This document shows positions 8,875 through 18,090 of a stretch of 63,751 bases of DNA, in pieces. The stretch comes from Eubacterium sp. AM49-13BH (GTDB taxonomy: Bacteria; Bacillota; Clostridia; Lachnospirales; Lachnospiraceae). Made by a program: the position numbers and the translations under genes. Positions within the stretch are counted from its first letter, which is position 1; every line of letters starts with the position of its first letter. Under the pieces are notes generated by a model that saw only the letters and a program-made list of their open reading frames with translations, had not been told where the DNA came from and did not search any database. The stretch covers positions 1 through 63,751 of the forward strand of contig NZ_QSEK01000017.1 in assembly GCF_003464165.1 (NCBI RefSeq). Reading direction: 5' to 3'.

Positions 8875-8905
8875 GATTCATAATTATTAATTAATATTAT
8901 GAATC
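8875..8905. promoter_or_regulatory. Perfect inverted repeat in the hcp leader (possible operator)
   Basis: GATTCATAAT (8875-8884) and ATTATGAATC (8896-8905) form a perfect 10-bp inverted repeat around an 11-bp AT-only centre, 5 bp upstream of the hcp ribosome binding site. hcp genes are usually under nitrosative-stress regulators; which one acts here cannot be told. Confidence 0.45.
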
Positions 8906-9015
8906 CTGAATATCTGATTTATTCATAAATTTGTATGATATGACAATCGCATACAACACAATGTCAGAGGTAAGTTGAAAGATTTTATAAAGAAATTTTA
9001 ATGATATAAAATGTA

Positions 9016-9061
9016 TGGTACAATAATATATAGAAAGAATATGTGACGGATTCCGTCACAT
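9016..9061 (+). promoter_or_regulatory. Candidate cdaR promoter and palindromic operator
   Basis: An extended -10 element (TG-G-TACAAT, 9016-9024) would start transcription near 9031. Just downstream, 9041-9061 is a perfect palindrome: arms ATGTGACGGA and TCCGTCACAT around a single central T. Its position after the start site suits a repressor or autoregulatory site. The half-sites TGTGA/TCACA are 9 bp apart, which does not fit the 6-bp spacing of CRP/FNR sites. The -35 is poor, so the promoter is less certain than the palindrome. Confidence 0.5.
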
Positions 9062-9086
9062 CCTTATCAAAGAGGAGGTACGTGTT

Positions 9087-10259
9087 ATGCATATATCAAA
9101 GAATTCTGCAACTCAGATTGTTGAAGAAATTTCAAAACTTGTTAAACAGAATATTAATCTTATGGACGAGACTGGACATATAATTGCAAGTCGTGATAAA
9201 TCCAGAATAGGGGATTTTCATTATGGTGCGTATAAGATTATATCTGAAAATCTTGAGGAATATTATATTGATGAAGACGATTTATCAAAAGGTATAAAAA
9301 AAGGAATTAATCTTCCACTTGAACTTGATGGCGAAATAGTAGGAGTAATAGGAATGACAGGTGGATATGAAGAGGTTATAACGTCTGGAAAACTGTTAAA
9401 AAAGATGACGGAAATTCTTTTGATGGAGAGTCGTGCAAGCTATAGACAGCTTATGAATAAGCGTGTAAGGAATGCTTTTTATGAAGAATGGCTTATAAAT
9501 GGAGGATATAAGAATGCTGATTTAGAAGATCGTGGAATGGCTTTGGGAATAGATATTAATAAGCCAAGAAGAGTATTTATTGCCAGTATAGATGAGCTGG
9601 ACAACCTTAAAGATTCACAGCAGGGACAGTCTCAGATTGCAAAATTTGAGACTGATGTTGATGCATTTTTAAAGAGAAATAATTATAAAATGCATTTCAG
9701 GAATGCTTCAAGACAGATAATAATCATAGATAATATGGATACGGAAAATGTGGTTAAATTTGCAGAAAATCTGGCAGGATATGTGTGGAAAAAAGATAAG
9801 TTTGAACTGAATATTGGTATAGATTCAGCCCAAAGCTATGATATGCATGAAGCTTATGTTGAAGCACATAGGGCATGGACGGCTGCAGCTGAAAAACATG
9901 AACAGATTATATGCTATGAGGATATTAGTCTTGAACTTTTAATAAGCAATGTACCGACAGAGATTAAGCTTGAATATTTAAAGAAGGTATTCAAAGATAT
10001 GGATTATAATGATATATGTGAGAATATTGCGTTGCTGAAAGCGTATTTTAATGCACAGGGCTCAATACAGAAAGCAGCAGACAATCTTTATATTCATAAG
10101 AATACATTACAATACAGAATATCAAAACTGAAAGAAATAACAGGACTTGATGTCAGGAAACCAACAGAAAGTCCAGCGTTGTATCTGGCATACATAATTA
10201 CTGATGAATTAATTAATGAAAAATATGATTTACCATTATTGTTACATAATACAAAATAA
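9087..10259 (+). CDS. CdaR/SdaR-family sugar-diacid or glycerate regulator
   Basis: The N-terminal ~130 residues are a diacid-recognition domain (IVEEISKLVKQNINLMDETG, then LPLELDGEIVGVIGMTG). A central GGDEF-like, PucR-type region follows, and a C-terminal PucR/HTH_30 helix-turn-helix (IQKAADNLYIHKNTLQYRIS..) lies at about residues 325-365. Length (390) and order match CdaR, which activates genes for glucarate, galactarate and glycerate use in E. coli. The start has GAGGAGG 8 nt upstream. It lies directly before gntP, a GarR-like reductase and a glycerate 2-kinase and very likely controls them. The effector could be glycerate or a sugar diacid. Confidence 0.88.
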   Translation: MHISKNSATQIVEEISKLVKQNINLMDETGHIIASRDKSRIGDFHYGAYKIISENLEEYYIDEDDLSKGIKKGINLPLELDGEIVGVIGMTGGYEEVITSGKLLKKMTEILLMESRASYRQLMNKRVRNAFYEEWLINGGYKNADLEDRGMALGIDINKPRRVFIASIDELDNLKDSQQGQSQIAKFETDVDAFLKRNNYKMHFRNASRQIIIIDNMDTENVVKFAENLAGYVWKKDKFELNIGIDSAQSYDMHEAYVEAHRAWTAAAEKHEQIICYEDISLELLISNVPTEIKLEYLKKVFKDMDYNDICENIALLKAYFNAQGSIQKAADNLYIHKNTLQYRISKLKEITGLDVRKPTESPALYLAYIITDELINEKYDLPLLLHNTK

Positions 10260-10298
10260 AAATGATATTATGTGCTGTGTAACATTTCACTATTAAAC

Positions 10299-10347
10299 TT
10301 TACATGTTATTATTGTGTCATACAAAGCACAAAGGTTTGTGCAAACC
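10299..10347 (+). promoter_or_regulatory. gntP promoter region with overlapping palindromes
   Basis: TTTACA (10299-10304) and TACAAA (10321-10326), 16 bp apart, form a weak promoter. Immediately downstream GCACAAA-GG-TTTGTGC (10327-10342) overlaps a second palindrome GGTTT-GTGC-AAACC (10334-10347). Two nested palindromes at the presumed start point suggest an operator, plausibly for the adjacent CdaR-like protein. The inference rests on symmetry and position alone. Confidence 0.4.
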
Positions 10348-10379
10348 GTACAACAATAAAATAGAAATGAGGTGTTTTT

Positions 10380-11771
10380 ATGACAGGAGTAGCATTGATA
10401 ATTGCATTTGTGTTGGCTATCATTGTGATGATAGTTGCAATCTCTAAGTTTAAGGTTCATCCTTTCTTAGCAATTATGGCGGTATCACTTATTCTTGCAA
10501 TGATTGCAGGAATTCCATTTGTTGATACTGTAAATCCAGACGGAACAAAGGTGTCTGGAATTCCAACAGTTATAGGAGCTGGATTCTCAGGTACATTCAG
10601 CAGCATCGGTATAGTTATTATATTAGGTGCATTGATTGGCTCGGTACTTGAAAAAACAGGAGCAGCATTGAAGCTGGCAGATATGGTAATTAAGGTAGTA
10701 GGAAAGAAAAGACCAGAACTTGCAATAGAGCTTATGGGCTGGGTTGTTTCAATTCCTGTGTTTTGTGACAGTGGTTTTGTAATTCTTAATCCAATAAGAA
10801 AAGCACTTGTAAAAAGAACAGCAGTTTCAAGTGTAGCAATGACAGTAGCACTTTCAGCAGGACTTTATATTTCTCATGTTTTTATTCCGCCAACACCTGG
10901 TCCGATAGCAGCTGCTAATACACTTGGAGTGGGAGATAATCTTTTACTTGTAATGGGACTTGGTGTTGTATGTTCAATATTTCCTCTTATAGCAGGTCTT
11001 GTATATGCTAAGTTTATTGGAAAGAGAGTAAAGAGTGCTGATGAAGTAACAGACAATGGAGAGGTTACCAAGACATATGAAGAATTAGTTGCAGAGTATG
11101 GAAAGCTTCCTAATGGATTTAATGCATTAGCTCCAATTCTTGTGCCAATCATTCTTATGGCACTTGGTTCAATTTCATCAATGGCTGGCTGGACCGGCGC
11201 ACTTGACATAGCATGCCAGTTCCTTGGAAAACCAATTATAGCACTTGCTGTTGGTACAATATTTGCAGTAATCCAGCTTGCAACGGCACATAAGATGTCC
11301 GATTTTTACAATATTACCAATGAGACATTAAAGACAGTTGGTCCTATACTTTTTGTAACAGCGGCTGGTGGTGTATTAGGAAAGGTTATTTCATCAAGCT
11401 CAATGGTTGCATTTATTACACAGCATGCAGAAGTGCTTTCAGCAGTTGGAATATTCTTCCCATTCCTTCTTGCAGCAATATTAAAGACAGCACAGGGTTC
11501 TTCGACGGTTGCAATTACAACTACAGCAGGTATCATTGCTCCACTGCTTGGAGCACTTGGACTTGCTTCACCTGTTAAGACGGTGCTTTGTGTAATGGCT
11601 ATAGGCGCTGGTGCCATGACAGTATCACATGCTAACGACTCATACTTCTGGGTAGTTACTAATTTTGGTGACATGGATCCTGAACAGGGATATAAGACAC
11701 AGACAGTGTGCACATTAATAATGGGTATTGCAGCAATGGTTGAAATATTTATTCTTTCATTAATTTTATAA
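10380..11771 (+). CDS. GntP-family permease (gluconate/glycerate:H+ symporter)
   Basis: A 463-residue polytopic protein with GntP-family hallmarks: FKVHPFLAIMAVSLILAMIAGIP, GFSGTFSSIGIVIILGALIG, IPVFCDSGFVILNP and HVFIPPTPGPIAAA, plus the late VSHANDSYFWVVTNFGDM segment. The family imports gluconate, glycerate and related sugar acids with protons. Context with CdaR, tartronate semialdehyde reductase and glycerate 2-kinase favours glycerate or another C3 acid as substrate here. GAGG is 7 nt before the ATG. Confidence 0.9.
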   Translation: MTGVALIIAFVLAIIVMIVAISKFKVHPFLAIMAVSLILAMIAGIPFVDTVNPDGTKVSGIPTVIGAGFSGTFSSIGIVIILGALIGSVLEKTGAALKLADMVIKVVGKKRPELAIELMGWVVSIPVFCDSGFVILNPIRKALVKRTAVSSVAMTVALSAGLYISHVFIPPTPGPIAAANTLGVGDNLLLVMGLGVVCSIFPLIAGLVYAKFIGKRVKSADEVTDNGEVTKTYEELVAEYGKLPNGFNALAPILVPIILMALGSISSMAGWTGALDIACQFLGKPIIALAVGTIFAVIQLATAHKMSDFYNITNETLKTVGPILFVTAAGGVLGKVISSSSMVAFITQHAEVLSAVGIFFPFLLAAILKTAQGSSTVAITTTAGIIAPLLGALGLASPVKTVLCVMAIGAGAMTVSHANDSYFWVVTNFGDMDPEQGYKTQTVCTLIMGIAAMVEIFILSLIL

Positions 11772-11785
11772 TATAAATGTTACAT

Positions 11786-11838
11786 AATGCGGCTATACTT
11801 ATGAGAACTATATGGACTTATCAGTATGGCCGCATTAT
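11786..11838 (+). terminator. Imperfect hairpin between gntP and garR
   Basis: AATGCGGCTATAC pairs with GTATGGCCGCATT (one G-U) around a large, partly paired loop, followed by an AT-rich stretch. It could act as a weak terminator or as an mRNA processing or stability element that sets different levels of permease and enzymes. Confidence 0.55.
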
Positions 11839-11896
11839 TATATAAAAGAAAGGTTATAATAACAATACATTTAGAACAATATCAGGAGGATTATAT

Positions 11897-12772
11897 ATGG
11901 TTATAGGCTTTGTTGGATTGGGAATAATGGGAAAACCGATGGCAAAGAATCTTTGCAGAGCTGGATACACATTGATTGTTAATGACCATCATAAGGAAAA
12001 TGTCGATGAACTTGTACAGGCAGGTGCGAGAAGTGGTGATTTAAAACAGATTGGCATGGAAAGTGATGTAGTTATAACAATGCTTCCAAACAGTCCTCAG
12101 GTAAAGGATGTAATGCTTGGGGAAAATGGTATTGCGGATTATATGAAAAAAGGAACATGTTTTATAGATATGAGTTCAATTAATCCTGTCGACAGCAGAT
12201 ATATTGGAAATGTTTTGAAAGAAAAAGGAATTGATATGCTTGATGCACCTGTGTCAGGAGGAGAACCTAAAGCAATAGATGGAACAGTTGCATTTATGGT
12301 TGGTGGAGATGAGAAAACATTTGATAAGTATAAACAGATTCTTACACATATGGGTTCATCAGTTACAAGATGTGGTGAACTTGGAGCTGGAAATACAACA
12401 AAACTTGCCAATCAGATAATTGTTGCATGTAATATCCAGGCAGTTTCTGAAAGTTTCATTCTGGCAAAAAAAGCCGGAGTAGACCCTGAGCGTGTATTTG
12501 AGGCAATAAAAGGCGGACTAGCAGGGTCTACTGTTATGTATGCCAAAGTTCCAATGATGATAGAGGACAATGTTGAACCAGGATTCAGAGTAGATTTACA
12601 TATTAAAGATTTGAATAATGCACTTGAGTGTGCTCATAGTGTTGGAGCTCCAGTACCGATGACGGCACAGGTTCAGGAAATAATGCAGTATCTGCATAAT
12701 AATGGAGATGGAAGCAGCGACCACAGTGCAATTATACATTATTATGAAAAACTGGCAGACACAAAATTATAA
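11897..12772 (+). CDS. garR: 2-hydroxy-3-oxopropionate (tartronate semialdehyde) reductase
   Basis: A 291-residue beta-hydroxyacid dehydrogenase. The N-terminal NAD(P)-binding motif is IGFVGLGIMGKPMAKNL, the substrate-binding motif is DAPVSGGEPKA, the catalytic lysine lies in GNTTKLANQI (about Lys171), and the C-terminal LHIKDLNNALE segment is the GarR/GlxR signature. It interconverts tartronate semialdehyde and D-glycerate. The next gene, only 42 bp away, is a glycerate 2-kinase, so the pair would funnel C3 acids to 2-phosphoglycerate. RBS AGGAGG lies 8 nt before the ATG. Confidence 0.9.
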   Translation: MVIGFVGLGIMGKPMAKNLCRAGYTLIVNDHHKENVDELVQAGARSGDLKQIGMESDVVITMLPNSPQVKDVMLGENGIADYMKKGTCFIDMSSINPVDSRYIGNVLKEKGIDMLDAPVSGGEPKAIDGTVAFMVGGDEKTFDKYKQILTHMGSSVTRCGELGAGNTTKLANQIIVACNIQAVSESFILAKKAGVDPERVFEAIKGGLAGSTVMYAKVPMMIEDNVEPGFRVDLHIKDLNNALECAHSVGAPVPMTAQVQEIMQYLHNNGDGSSDHSAIIHYYEKLADTKL

Positions 12773-12814
12773 ATGTTGTTGACAGGTTATTATAATGTCA
12801 GGAAGGAGAATCTT

Positions 12815-14047
12815 ATGAATAAAGAATTAAGAGCGGTTGCAGACAATATAATTGATGCGGCAATTAAAGCAGTTCTTCCGGATGAAGCAGTTAAGAAAAC
12901 ACTTAATGACAGGAAATTTGATGGGAAAGTTATTCTTGTAGCAGTAGGAAAAGCCGCATGGCAGATGGCAAAGGCGGCAAGTGAATGTCTGGGAGACAGA
13001 ATAAATGAAGGAATTGTAATAACGAAGTATGGACATGTAAAAGAGCCGATTGAAAGAATAGAATGTTTTGAGGCAGGCCACCCTGTTCCAGATGAGAATT
13101 CATTTAAAGCAACACAGGCAGCTATTGAGATGGTAAGCGGACTCAATAAGAATGATACAGTGCTTTTTCTTCTTTCAGGTGGAGGAAGTGCTTTATTTGA
13201 GAAGCCGAAGATTACAGGAGAAGAATTGCAGGATATAACTAATCAGTTACTTGCATGCGGCGCAGATATTGTTGAGATTAATACGATAAGAAAACGCTTA
13301 TCAGAAGTAAAGGGCGGACGGTTTGCAAAATTATGTGAACCGGCGCATGTATTATCAATAGTATTATCAGATATACTTGGTGACCCACTGGATATGATTG
13401 CTTCAGGTCCGGCATGTGCAGATACAACAACATGTGAAGAAGCATGGCACATTGTAGAAAAATATAATCTTAATATAAGTGAAGATGTAAAAAAGCTGAT
13501 GGATATTGAGACACCGAAGAAACTGGATAATGTAACAACTTTTATTAATGGAAGTGTGCGTGAATTATGCAGTGCAGTATCAAGGGAATGTTCAAAGTAT
13601 GGATATGAACCAGTAATGCTTACGGACCAGTTATGCTGTCAGGCAAAAGAAGCCGGAAGTTTTCTTGCATCTATAGCAAAGACACATTGTAAGTCAGGAA
13701 AGAAGCTGGCATACATAGCAGGCGGAGAAACTGTTGTTAATATTACCGGACATGGTAAAGGCGGAAGAAATCAGGAGATTGCATTATCAGCAGCAGAAGG
13801 TATTAAGGGAATGTCAAATGCAGCAGTATTCAGTATAGGCAGCGATGGAACAGACGGACCTACGGATGCGGCAGGTGGATATAGCGATGGTGATACAGCA
13901 GGAGTCTTAAAGAATAAAGGAATAGATATATTTGAAGTGCTTAAGAATAATGATGCTTATAATGCATTGAAACTAACAGAGGGGCTTATTATAACAGGTC
14001 CTACGGGAACAAATGTTAATGATGTTTCTGTGCTTCTTATAGGATAA
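12815..14047 (+). CDS. Glycerate 2-kinase (MOFRL/GckA-TtuD family)
   Basis: The start at 12815 is chosen because AAGGAG lies 6 nt upstream. The 410-residue protein has the two-domain MOFRL architecture: N-terminal VAVGKAAWQMA, LFLLSGGGSALFE and the C-terminal MOFRL core (YIAGGETVVNITGHGKGGRNQE, then FSIGSDGTDGPTDAAGGYSDG). This class phosphorylates D-glycerate at C2, giving 2-phosphoglycerate directly for lower glycolysis, and is unrelated to GarK-type kinases. It is the last gene of the module and is followed by a strong terminator. Confidence 0.88.
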   Translation: MNKELRAVADNIIDAAIKAVLPDEAVKKTLNDRKFDGKVILVAVGKAAWQMAKAASECLGDRINEGIVITKYGHVKEPIERIECFEAGHPVPDENSFKATQAAIEMVSGLNKNDTVLFLLSGGGSALFEKPKITGEELQDITNQLLACGADIVEINTIRKRLSEVKGGRFAKLCEPAHVLSIVLSDILGDPLDMIASGPACADTTTCEEAWHIVEKYNLNISEDVKKLMDIETPKKLDNVTTFINGSVRELCSAVSRECSKYGYEPVMLTDQLCCQAKEAGSFLASIAKTHCKSGKKLAYIAGGETVVNITGHGKGGRNQEIALSAAEGIKGMSNAAVFSIGSDGTDGPTDAAGGYSDGDTAGVLKNKGIDIFEVLKNNDAYNALKLTEGLIITGPTGTNVNDVSVLLIG

Positions 14048-14055
14048 TATATTAA

Positions 14056-14099
14056 AATAGTACTACTGTGAAAAACAATCACAGTGGTACTATTTTTTT
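14056..14099 (+). terminator. Terminator of the glycerate module
   Basis: A 16-bp stem (AATAGTACTACTGTGA with TCACAGTGGTACTATT, one G-U) and a 7-nt loop are followed by a run of T to 14099. The rest of the gap to 14237 holds no gene that I can see. Confidence 0.9.
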
Positions 14100-14237
14100 G
14101 GAAAAAAATTTTAAAATGTATGAATTTGTGTAATGATGGTTGCACCTAAACCTGACTTTAATATTATAATCTTAAAAATTAATATTAAACAAAGTGGCAG
14201 CCCCTTTTTGTGCAAAACATTATTCAGCCTGTATGGA

Positions 14238-15179
14238 TTATTTCTTTCGAGAACCGTATATTTCATGAACTTTGGATTCAAGCTCCGCTATTCTTGATTC
14301 CTGCTCTGCTTTATACTGTTCATATTCATCATTGGCAATCTGAGAGAGAGTTTCTTCATTCTCGAGTGCTTCAAATGCCTGTGAAAGAGTATAAGAATTA
14401 ATAGAGCCTTCGCTGATCTTACTGCTTAGTTCTTCAAGAAAGCCTGTTATAGTAGAATCATCAATAGTTCCATCCTGCATATCTGCAAAATCAAATATCA
14501 TTACGGCATCATTATTAGTTGAAATAGCCTGATTAATCAGATTGGTAAAAGCATTTGACGAACGGATAAAGCTGTAGGAAATGTATAACATTCCATTAGA
14601 AGCAGTTCCTGATGCAAATGTTTCGTTATAGCAGACAAGATGGCTGTAATCATTATCAAGTAATGATTTACGGGCTTCATCTGTATCATATGTATGTCTT
14701 AAGAAAAATGTTTCTTTAAGATTATAATTATTCTTAGTAAGATTATTGCGGACTTTTATTGCAGATGCAAGGACATCATCATCAAAGGTCATGCCTGAAA
14801 GCAGAATGTCGTAATGGTTATTCTGTGACTTTCTTATTATAGAGTCCAGCTCTTTGCTGTCGATAGAACAGTCAGCAATTATTGTTGGCGTGAAATCATA
14901 ACCAGTCATCAGTTCTCTGATTGTATCAATATCATTGGCAGAAGCAGGAACGAATGCAAGAGTAGCACCTGCATTGGAGTTATCTGGGCTGCCAAGCTTC
15001 TGCTTTCTTGACTGAAGCTCGGCGTATATGTCGTTGATTTCATCCTGATATGGAGCAGCTTCTTTTTCAAGATTATTTAGCTCGTTCTGATTCTGTCTCT
15101 GGCTTCTGACTGCGAAAAACGAGCAGACACAGAGAGCACACACTGCTATAGTAATTATAATTCCATATATTTTTTTCAT
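14238..15179 (-). CDS. Membrane-anchored coiled-coil protein of unknown function
   Basis: Starting at 15179 (GGAG 9 nt upstream), the protein has one N-terminal membrane helix (IYGIIITIAVCALCVCSFFAV), a short coiled coil (about residues 30-60), a globular domain (about 75-270) and a second coiled coil at the C-terminus (EYEQYKAEQESRIAELESKV). The globular part has alternating strands and helices (ATLAFVPASANDIDTIRELM, YDILLSGMTFDDDV, HLVCYNETF). This could be a degenerate polysaccharide-deacetylase-like barrel, but I see no intact metal or catalytic motif. It is expected outside the membrane. The fold is a guess. Confidence 0.6.
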   Translation of the reverse strand: MKKIYGIIITIAVCALCVCSFFAVRSQRQNQNELNNLEKEAAPYQDEINDIYAELQSRKQKLGSPDNSNAGATLAFVPASANDIDTIRELMTGYDFTPTIIADCSIDSKELDSIIRKSQNNHYDILLSGMTFDDDVLASAIKVRNNLTKNNYNLKETFFLRHTYDTDEARKSLLDNDYSHLVCYNETFASGTASNGMLYISYSFIRSSNAFTNLINQAISTNNDAVMIFDFADMQDGTIDDSTITGFLEELSSKISEGSINSYTLSQAFEALENEETLSQIANDEYEQYKAEQESRIAELESKVHEIYGSRKK

Positions 15180-15211
15180 CGTTATATACTCCATTCATTA
15201 TTTTATAGGAA

Positions 15212-15240
15212 AGTGTATCTTAAGGTGTTGATAATGTCAA
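15212..15240 (-). promoter_or_regulatory. Promoter of the membrane coiled-coil gene
   Basis: On the minus strand, TTGACA (15240-15235) and TACACT (15217-15212) are separated by 17 bp, about 33 bp upstream of the start. Confidence 0.5.
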
Positions 15241-15316
15241 TGTATAGCACATAAGTACAGAAGAAGTAACAGTAAAAAGGGTCGAGCCAAGGCTTTATAA
15301 TTTTTTAATAAATTCA

Positions 15317-15343
15317 TTAGCACTCACCCCTTGACAGTGCTAA
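15317..15343. promoter_or_regulatory. CIRCE operator (HrcA binding site) of clpB
   Basis: TTAGCACTC, a 9-bp spacer and CAGTGCTAA match the CIRCE consensus TTAGCACTC-N9-GAGTGCTAA in 17 of 18 arm positions. The single departure (G to C at 15335) falls inside the -35 box. HrcA binds this element and represses heat-shock genes; here it controls clpB. Confidence 0.92.
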
Positions 15344-15359
15344 CAATGAGATGTATAAC
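15331..15359 (+). promoter_or_regulatory. Sigma-A promoter of clpB overlapping CIRCE
   Basis: TTGACA (15331-15336) and TATAAC (15354-15359) are 17 bp apart. The -35 box straddles the CIRCE spacer and right arm, so bound HrcA would occlude RNA polymerase. Confidence 0.85.
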
Positions 15360-15431
15360 ATCAATTGTAAGAGGAAAACAATAGATAAACAGTGAAGTTA
15401 AGCATTCATTGTAATAGAAGGAGGTAATCGT

Positions 15432-18029
15432 ATGAACATTAATAAGTTTACACAGAAGTCTATTGAGGCTGTTAACCAGTGCGAGAAGATTGCCTACGAT
15501 TATGGTAATCAGGAGATTGATCAGGAACATTTTCTGTATAGTCTCTTAACTATAGAAGATAGTCTTATCGCGAGCCTGATAGAGAAGATGGGAATTGATA
15601 AGGACACATTTATTAAGAATATTGAGACTCTGCTTAGCCAGAAGAATAAGGTTTCAGGAAATGTACAGCTTTATGTAAGCAATGATCTTAATAAGGTTTT
15701 AGTAAATGCTGAAGATGAAGCAAAGAGAATGGGGGATGCATATGTTTCTGTTGAGCATCTTATGCTTGCGATGATTGCAGCACCTAACAAGGGTATAAAG
15801 CAGCTTTTTAAGACATATGGAATTAACAGGGAATCATTCCTGTCAGCCCTTGCGACAGTAAGAGGCAACCAGAGTGTTACTTCGGATAATCCAGAGGCAA
15901 CTTATGATACTCTTAGCAAATATGCTACTGACCTTGTAGAAAGAGCTAAGGACGGAAAGCTTGATCCGGTTATCGGTAGAGATAATGAAATAAGAAATGT
16001 AATAAGAATCCTTTCCCGTAAGACTAAGAACAATCCGGTTCTTATCGGTGAGCCTGGTGTTGGTAAAACAGCAGTTGTTGAAGGACTTGCACAGAGAATT
16101 GTAAGAGGTGATGTTCCGGAAGGCTTAAAGGATAAGAAGCTTTTTGCACTGGATATGGGCGCGCTTGTTGCAGGTGCAAAGTATCGTGGTGAGTTCGAGG
16201 AAAGACTTAAGGCTGTACTTGATGAGGTTAAGAAGTCTGAAGGTCAGATAATTCTATTTATTGATGAAATTCACACTATTGTCGGTGCAGGTAAAACAGA
16301 AGGTGCTATGGACGCAGGTAATATGTTAAAGCCAATGCTTGCCCGTGGTGAACTTCATTGTATAGGTGCTACAACTCTTGATGAGCACAGAGAGTATATT
16401 GAGAAAGACCCGGCACTTGAAAGACGATTCCAGCCGGTTATGGTTGATGAGCCTACAGTTGAGGATACTATCTCAATCCTTAGAGGTCTTAAGGACAGAT
16501 ATGAAGTGTTCCATGGAGTTAAGATTACAGATGGTGCACTTGTAAGTGCAGCTACTTTGTCAGACAGATACATTTCAGACAGATTTCTGCCAGATAAGGC
16601 TATTGACCTTGTAGATGAGGCATGTGCAATGATTAAGACTGAACTTGATTCAATGCCTGCAGAACTTGATGAGAAGAGAAGAAAGATTATGCAGCTTGAG
16701 ATTGAGGAGGCTGCACTTAAGAAAGAGACTGATAATCTTAGTAAGGAAAGACTTGATGCATTACAGAAGGAATTGTCTGAATTAAGGTCTGATTTCAATA
16801 TCCAGAAAGCTAAATGGGACAGCGAAAAATCTTCTGTTGACCAGGTAAGCAAGTTAAAGGAAGAGATTGACCAGATTAATACCCAGATAGCACAGGCTAA
16901 GAGAGAATATGATCTTAACAAGGCAGCAGAACTTCAGTATGGTAAACTTCCACAGGCACAGAAGGCTTTGGAAGAAGCAGAGAAGAAGTCAAGTAACAGA
17001 GATATGAGCCTTGTTCATGAAAGTGTTACTGAGGAAGAGATTGCTAAGATTATATCAAGATGGACTGGTATTCCGGTTAGCAAGTTAAGTGAGTCTGAAA
17101 GACAGAAAACTCTTAATCTTGATGAACAGCTCCACAAGAGGGTTATCGGTCAGGATGAAGGTGTTACTAAGGTAACAGAGGCAATCATAAGGTCTAAGGC
17201 TGGTATTAAAGACCCGACTAAGCCAATCGGTTCATTCCTGTTCTTAGGACCTACAGGTGTAGGTAAGACAGAGCTTGCAAAGGCACTGGCTGAGAGTCTG
17301 TTTGATGATGAATCTAATATAGTAAGACTTGATATGTCCGAGTATATGGAGAAGTATTCAGTATCCAGACTTATCGGAGCGCCTCCAGGATATGTAGGTT
17401 ATGATGAAGGTGGACAGCTTACAGAAGCTGTAAGAAGAAAACCATATTCAGTTGTTCTTTTTGATGAAGTTGAGAAAGCACATCCAGATGTATTTAATGT
17501 CCTCTTACAGGTACTTGATGATGGCCGTATCACTGATTCACAGGGAAGAACTGTGGATTTTAAGAACACTATAATCATAATGACAAGTAACATTGGTTCT
17601 TCATATCTGCTTGAAGGCATCAATCCTGATGGCTCAATTAAGCCAGAGGCAGAGGAAGCTGTTATGGGTGATTTAAAGAATCATTTCAGACCTGAATTCC
17701 TTAACCGTCTTGATGAGATAATTATGTTCAAGCCTCTTACTAAGGATAATATCAGCAATATTATCAATCTTCTTGTTGCAGATGTTAACAAGAGACTTGC
17801 AGATAAAGAGCTTGAGATTGTTCTTACAGATGCAGCCAAGGATTTCATAGTTGAAAACGGATTTGACCCAATGTATGGTGCAAGACCGCTTAAGAGATAT
17901 GTCCAGAAAACAGTTGAGACACTGGCAGCCAAGTTAATACTTGCAGGCAATATCAATACAGGTGATGATATTGTTATTGACCTTGTAGATGGAAAGCTGA
18001 CAGCCAGAGCTGCTGCAAGACAGAAATAA
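15432..18029 (+). CDS. clpB: ClpB disaggregase
   Basis: A full-length Hsp100 (865 aa). In order: the N-terminal double Clp repeat (about 1-145), AAA+ domain 1 with Walker A GEPGVGKT and Walker [14 protein letters not shown], the long coiled-coil middle domain (about 400-520) that distinguishes ClpB from ClpA/C, and AAA+ domain 2 with Walker [10 protein letters not shown] and arginine-finger region [11 protein letters not shown]. There is no ClpP-binding loop. It resolubilises aggregated proteins with DnaK. AAGGAGG lies upstream of the ATG, and CIRCE at 15317 indicates HrcA repression with heat induction. Confidence 0.97.
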   Translation: MNINKFTQKSIEAVNQCEKIAYDYGNQEIDQEHFLYSLLTIEDSLIASLIEKMGIDKDTFIKNIETLLSQKNKVSGNVQLYVSNDLNKVLVNAEDEAKRMGDAYVSVEHLMLAMIAAPNKGIKQLFKTYGINRESFLSALATVRGNQSVTSDNPEATYDTLSKYATDLVERAKDGKLDPVIGRDNEIRNVIRILSRKTKNNPVLIGEPGVGKTAVVEGLAQRIVRGDVPEGLKDKKLFALDMGALVAGAKYRGEFEERLKAVLDEVKKSEGQIILFIDEIHTIVGAGKTEGAMDAGNMLKPMLARGELHCIGATTLDEHREYIEKDPALERRFQPVMVDEPTVEDTISILRGLKDRYEVFHGVKITDGALVSAATLSDRYISDRFLPDKAIDLVDEACAMIKTELDSMPAELDEKRRKIMQLEIEEAALKKETDNLSKERLDALQKELSELRSDFNIQKAKWDSEKSSVDQVSKLKEEIDQINTQIAQAKREYDLNKAAELQYGKLPQAQKALEEAEKKSSNRDMSLVHESVTEEEIAKIISRWTGIPVSKLSESERQKTLNLDEQLHKRVIGQDEGVTKVTEAIIRSKAGIKDPTKPIGSFLFLGPTGVGKTELAKALAESLFDDESNIVRLDMSEYMEKYSVSRLIGAPPGYVGYDEGGQLTEAVRRKPYSVVLFDEVEKAHPDVFNVLLQVLDDGRITDSQGRTVDFKNTIIIMTSNIGSSYLLEGINPDGSIKPEAEEAVMGDLKNHFRPEFLNRLDEIIMFKPLTKDNISNIINLLVADVNKRLADKELEIVLTDAAKDFIVENGFDPMYGARPLKRYVQKTVETLAAKLILAGNINTGDDIVIDLVDGKLTARAAARQK

Positions 18030-18043
18030 TAAGTAATTGATAT

Positions 18044-18090
18044 AGCAGGTGTAATGTGCAGAGTGAGTCTGTATATTATACCTGCTTTTT
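18044..18090. terminator. Terminator of clpB, abutting the convergent DUF4250 gene
   Basis: AGCAGGTGTAAT pairs with ATTATACCTGCT (one G-U) and is followed by a T run. The last two Ts belong to the stop codon of the minus-strand gene, so the structure sits exactly between two convergent genes and may serve both. Confidence 0.8.

Noticed and set aside
9041..9061. CRP/FNR-type TGTGA...TCACA site
   Set aside because: The half-sites are 9 bp apart instead of 6, so it does not fit CRP/FNR geometry; kept only as a generic palindrome.
12773..12814. Earlier start for the glycerate kinase at 12773
   Set aside because: The extra residues include the RBS region (AAGGAG) and have no family similarity; 12815 is the better start.
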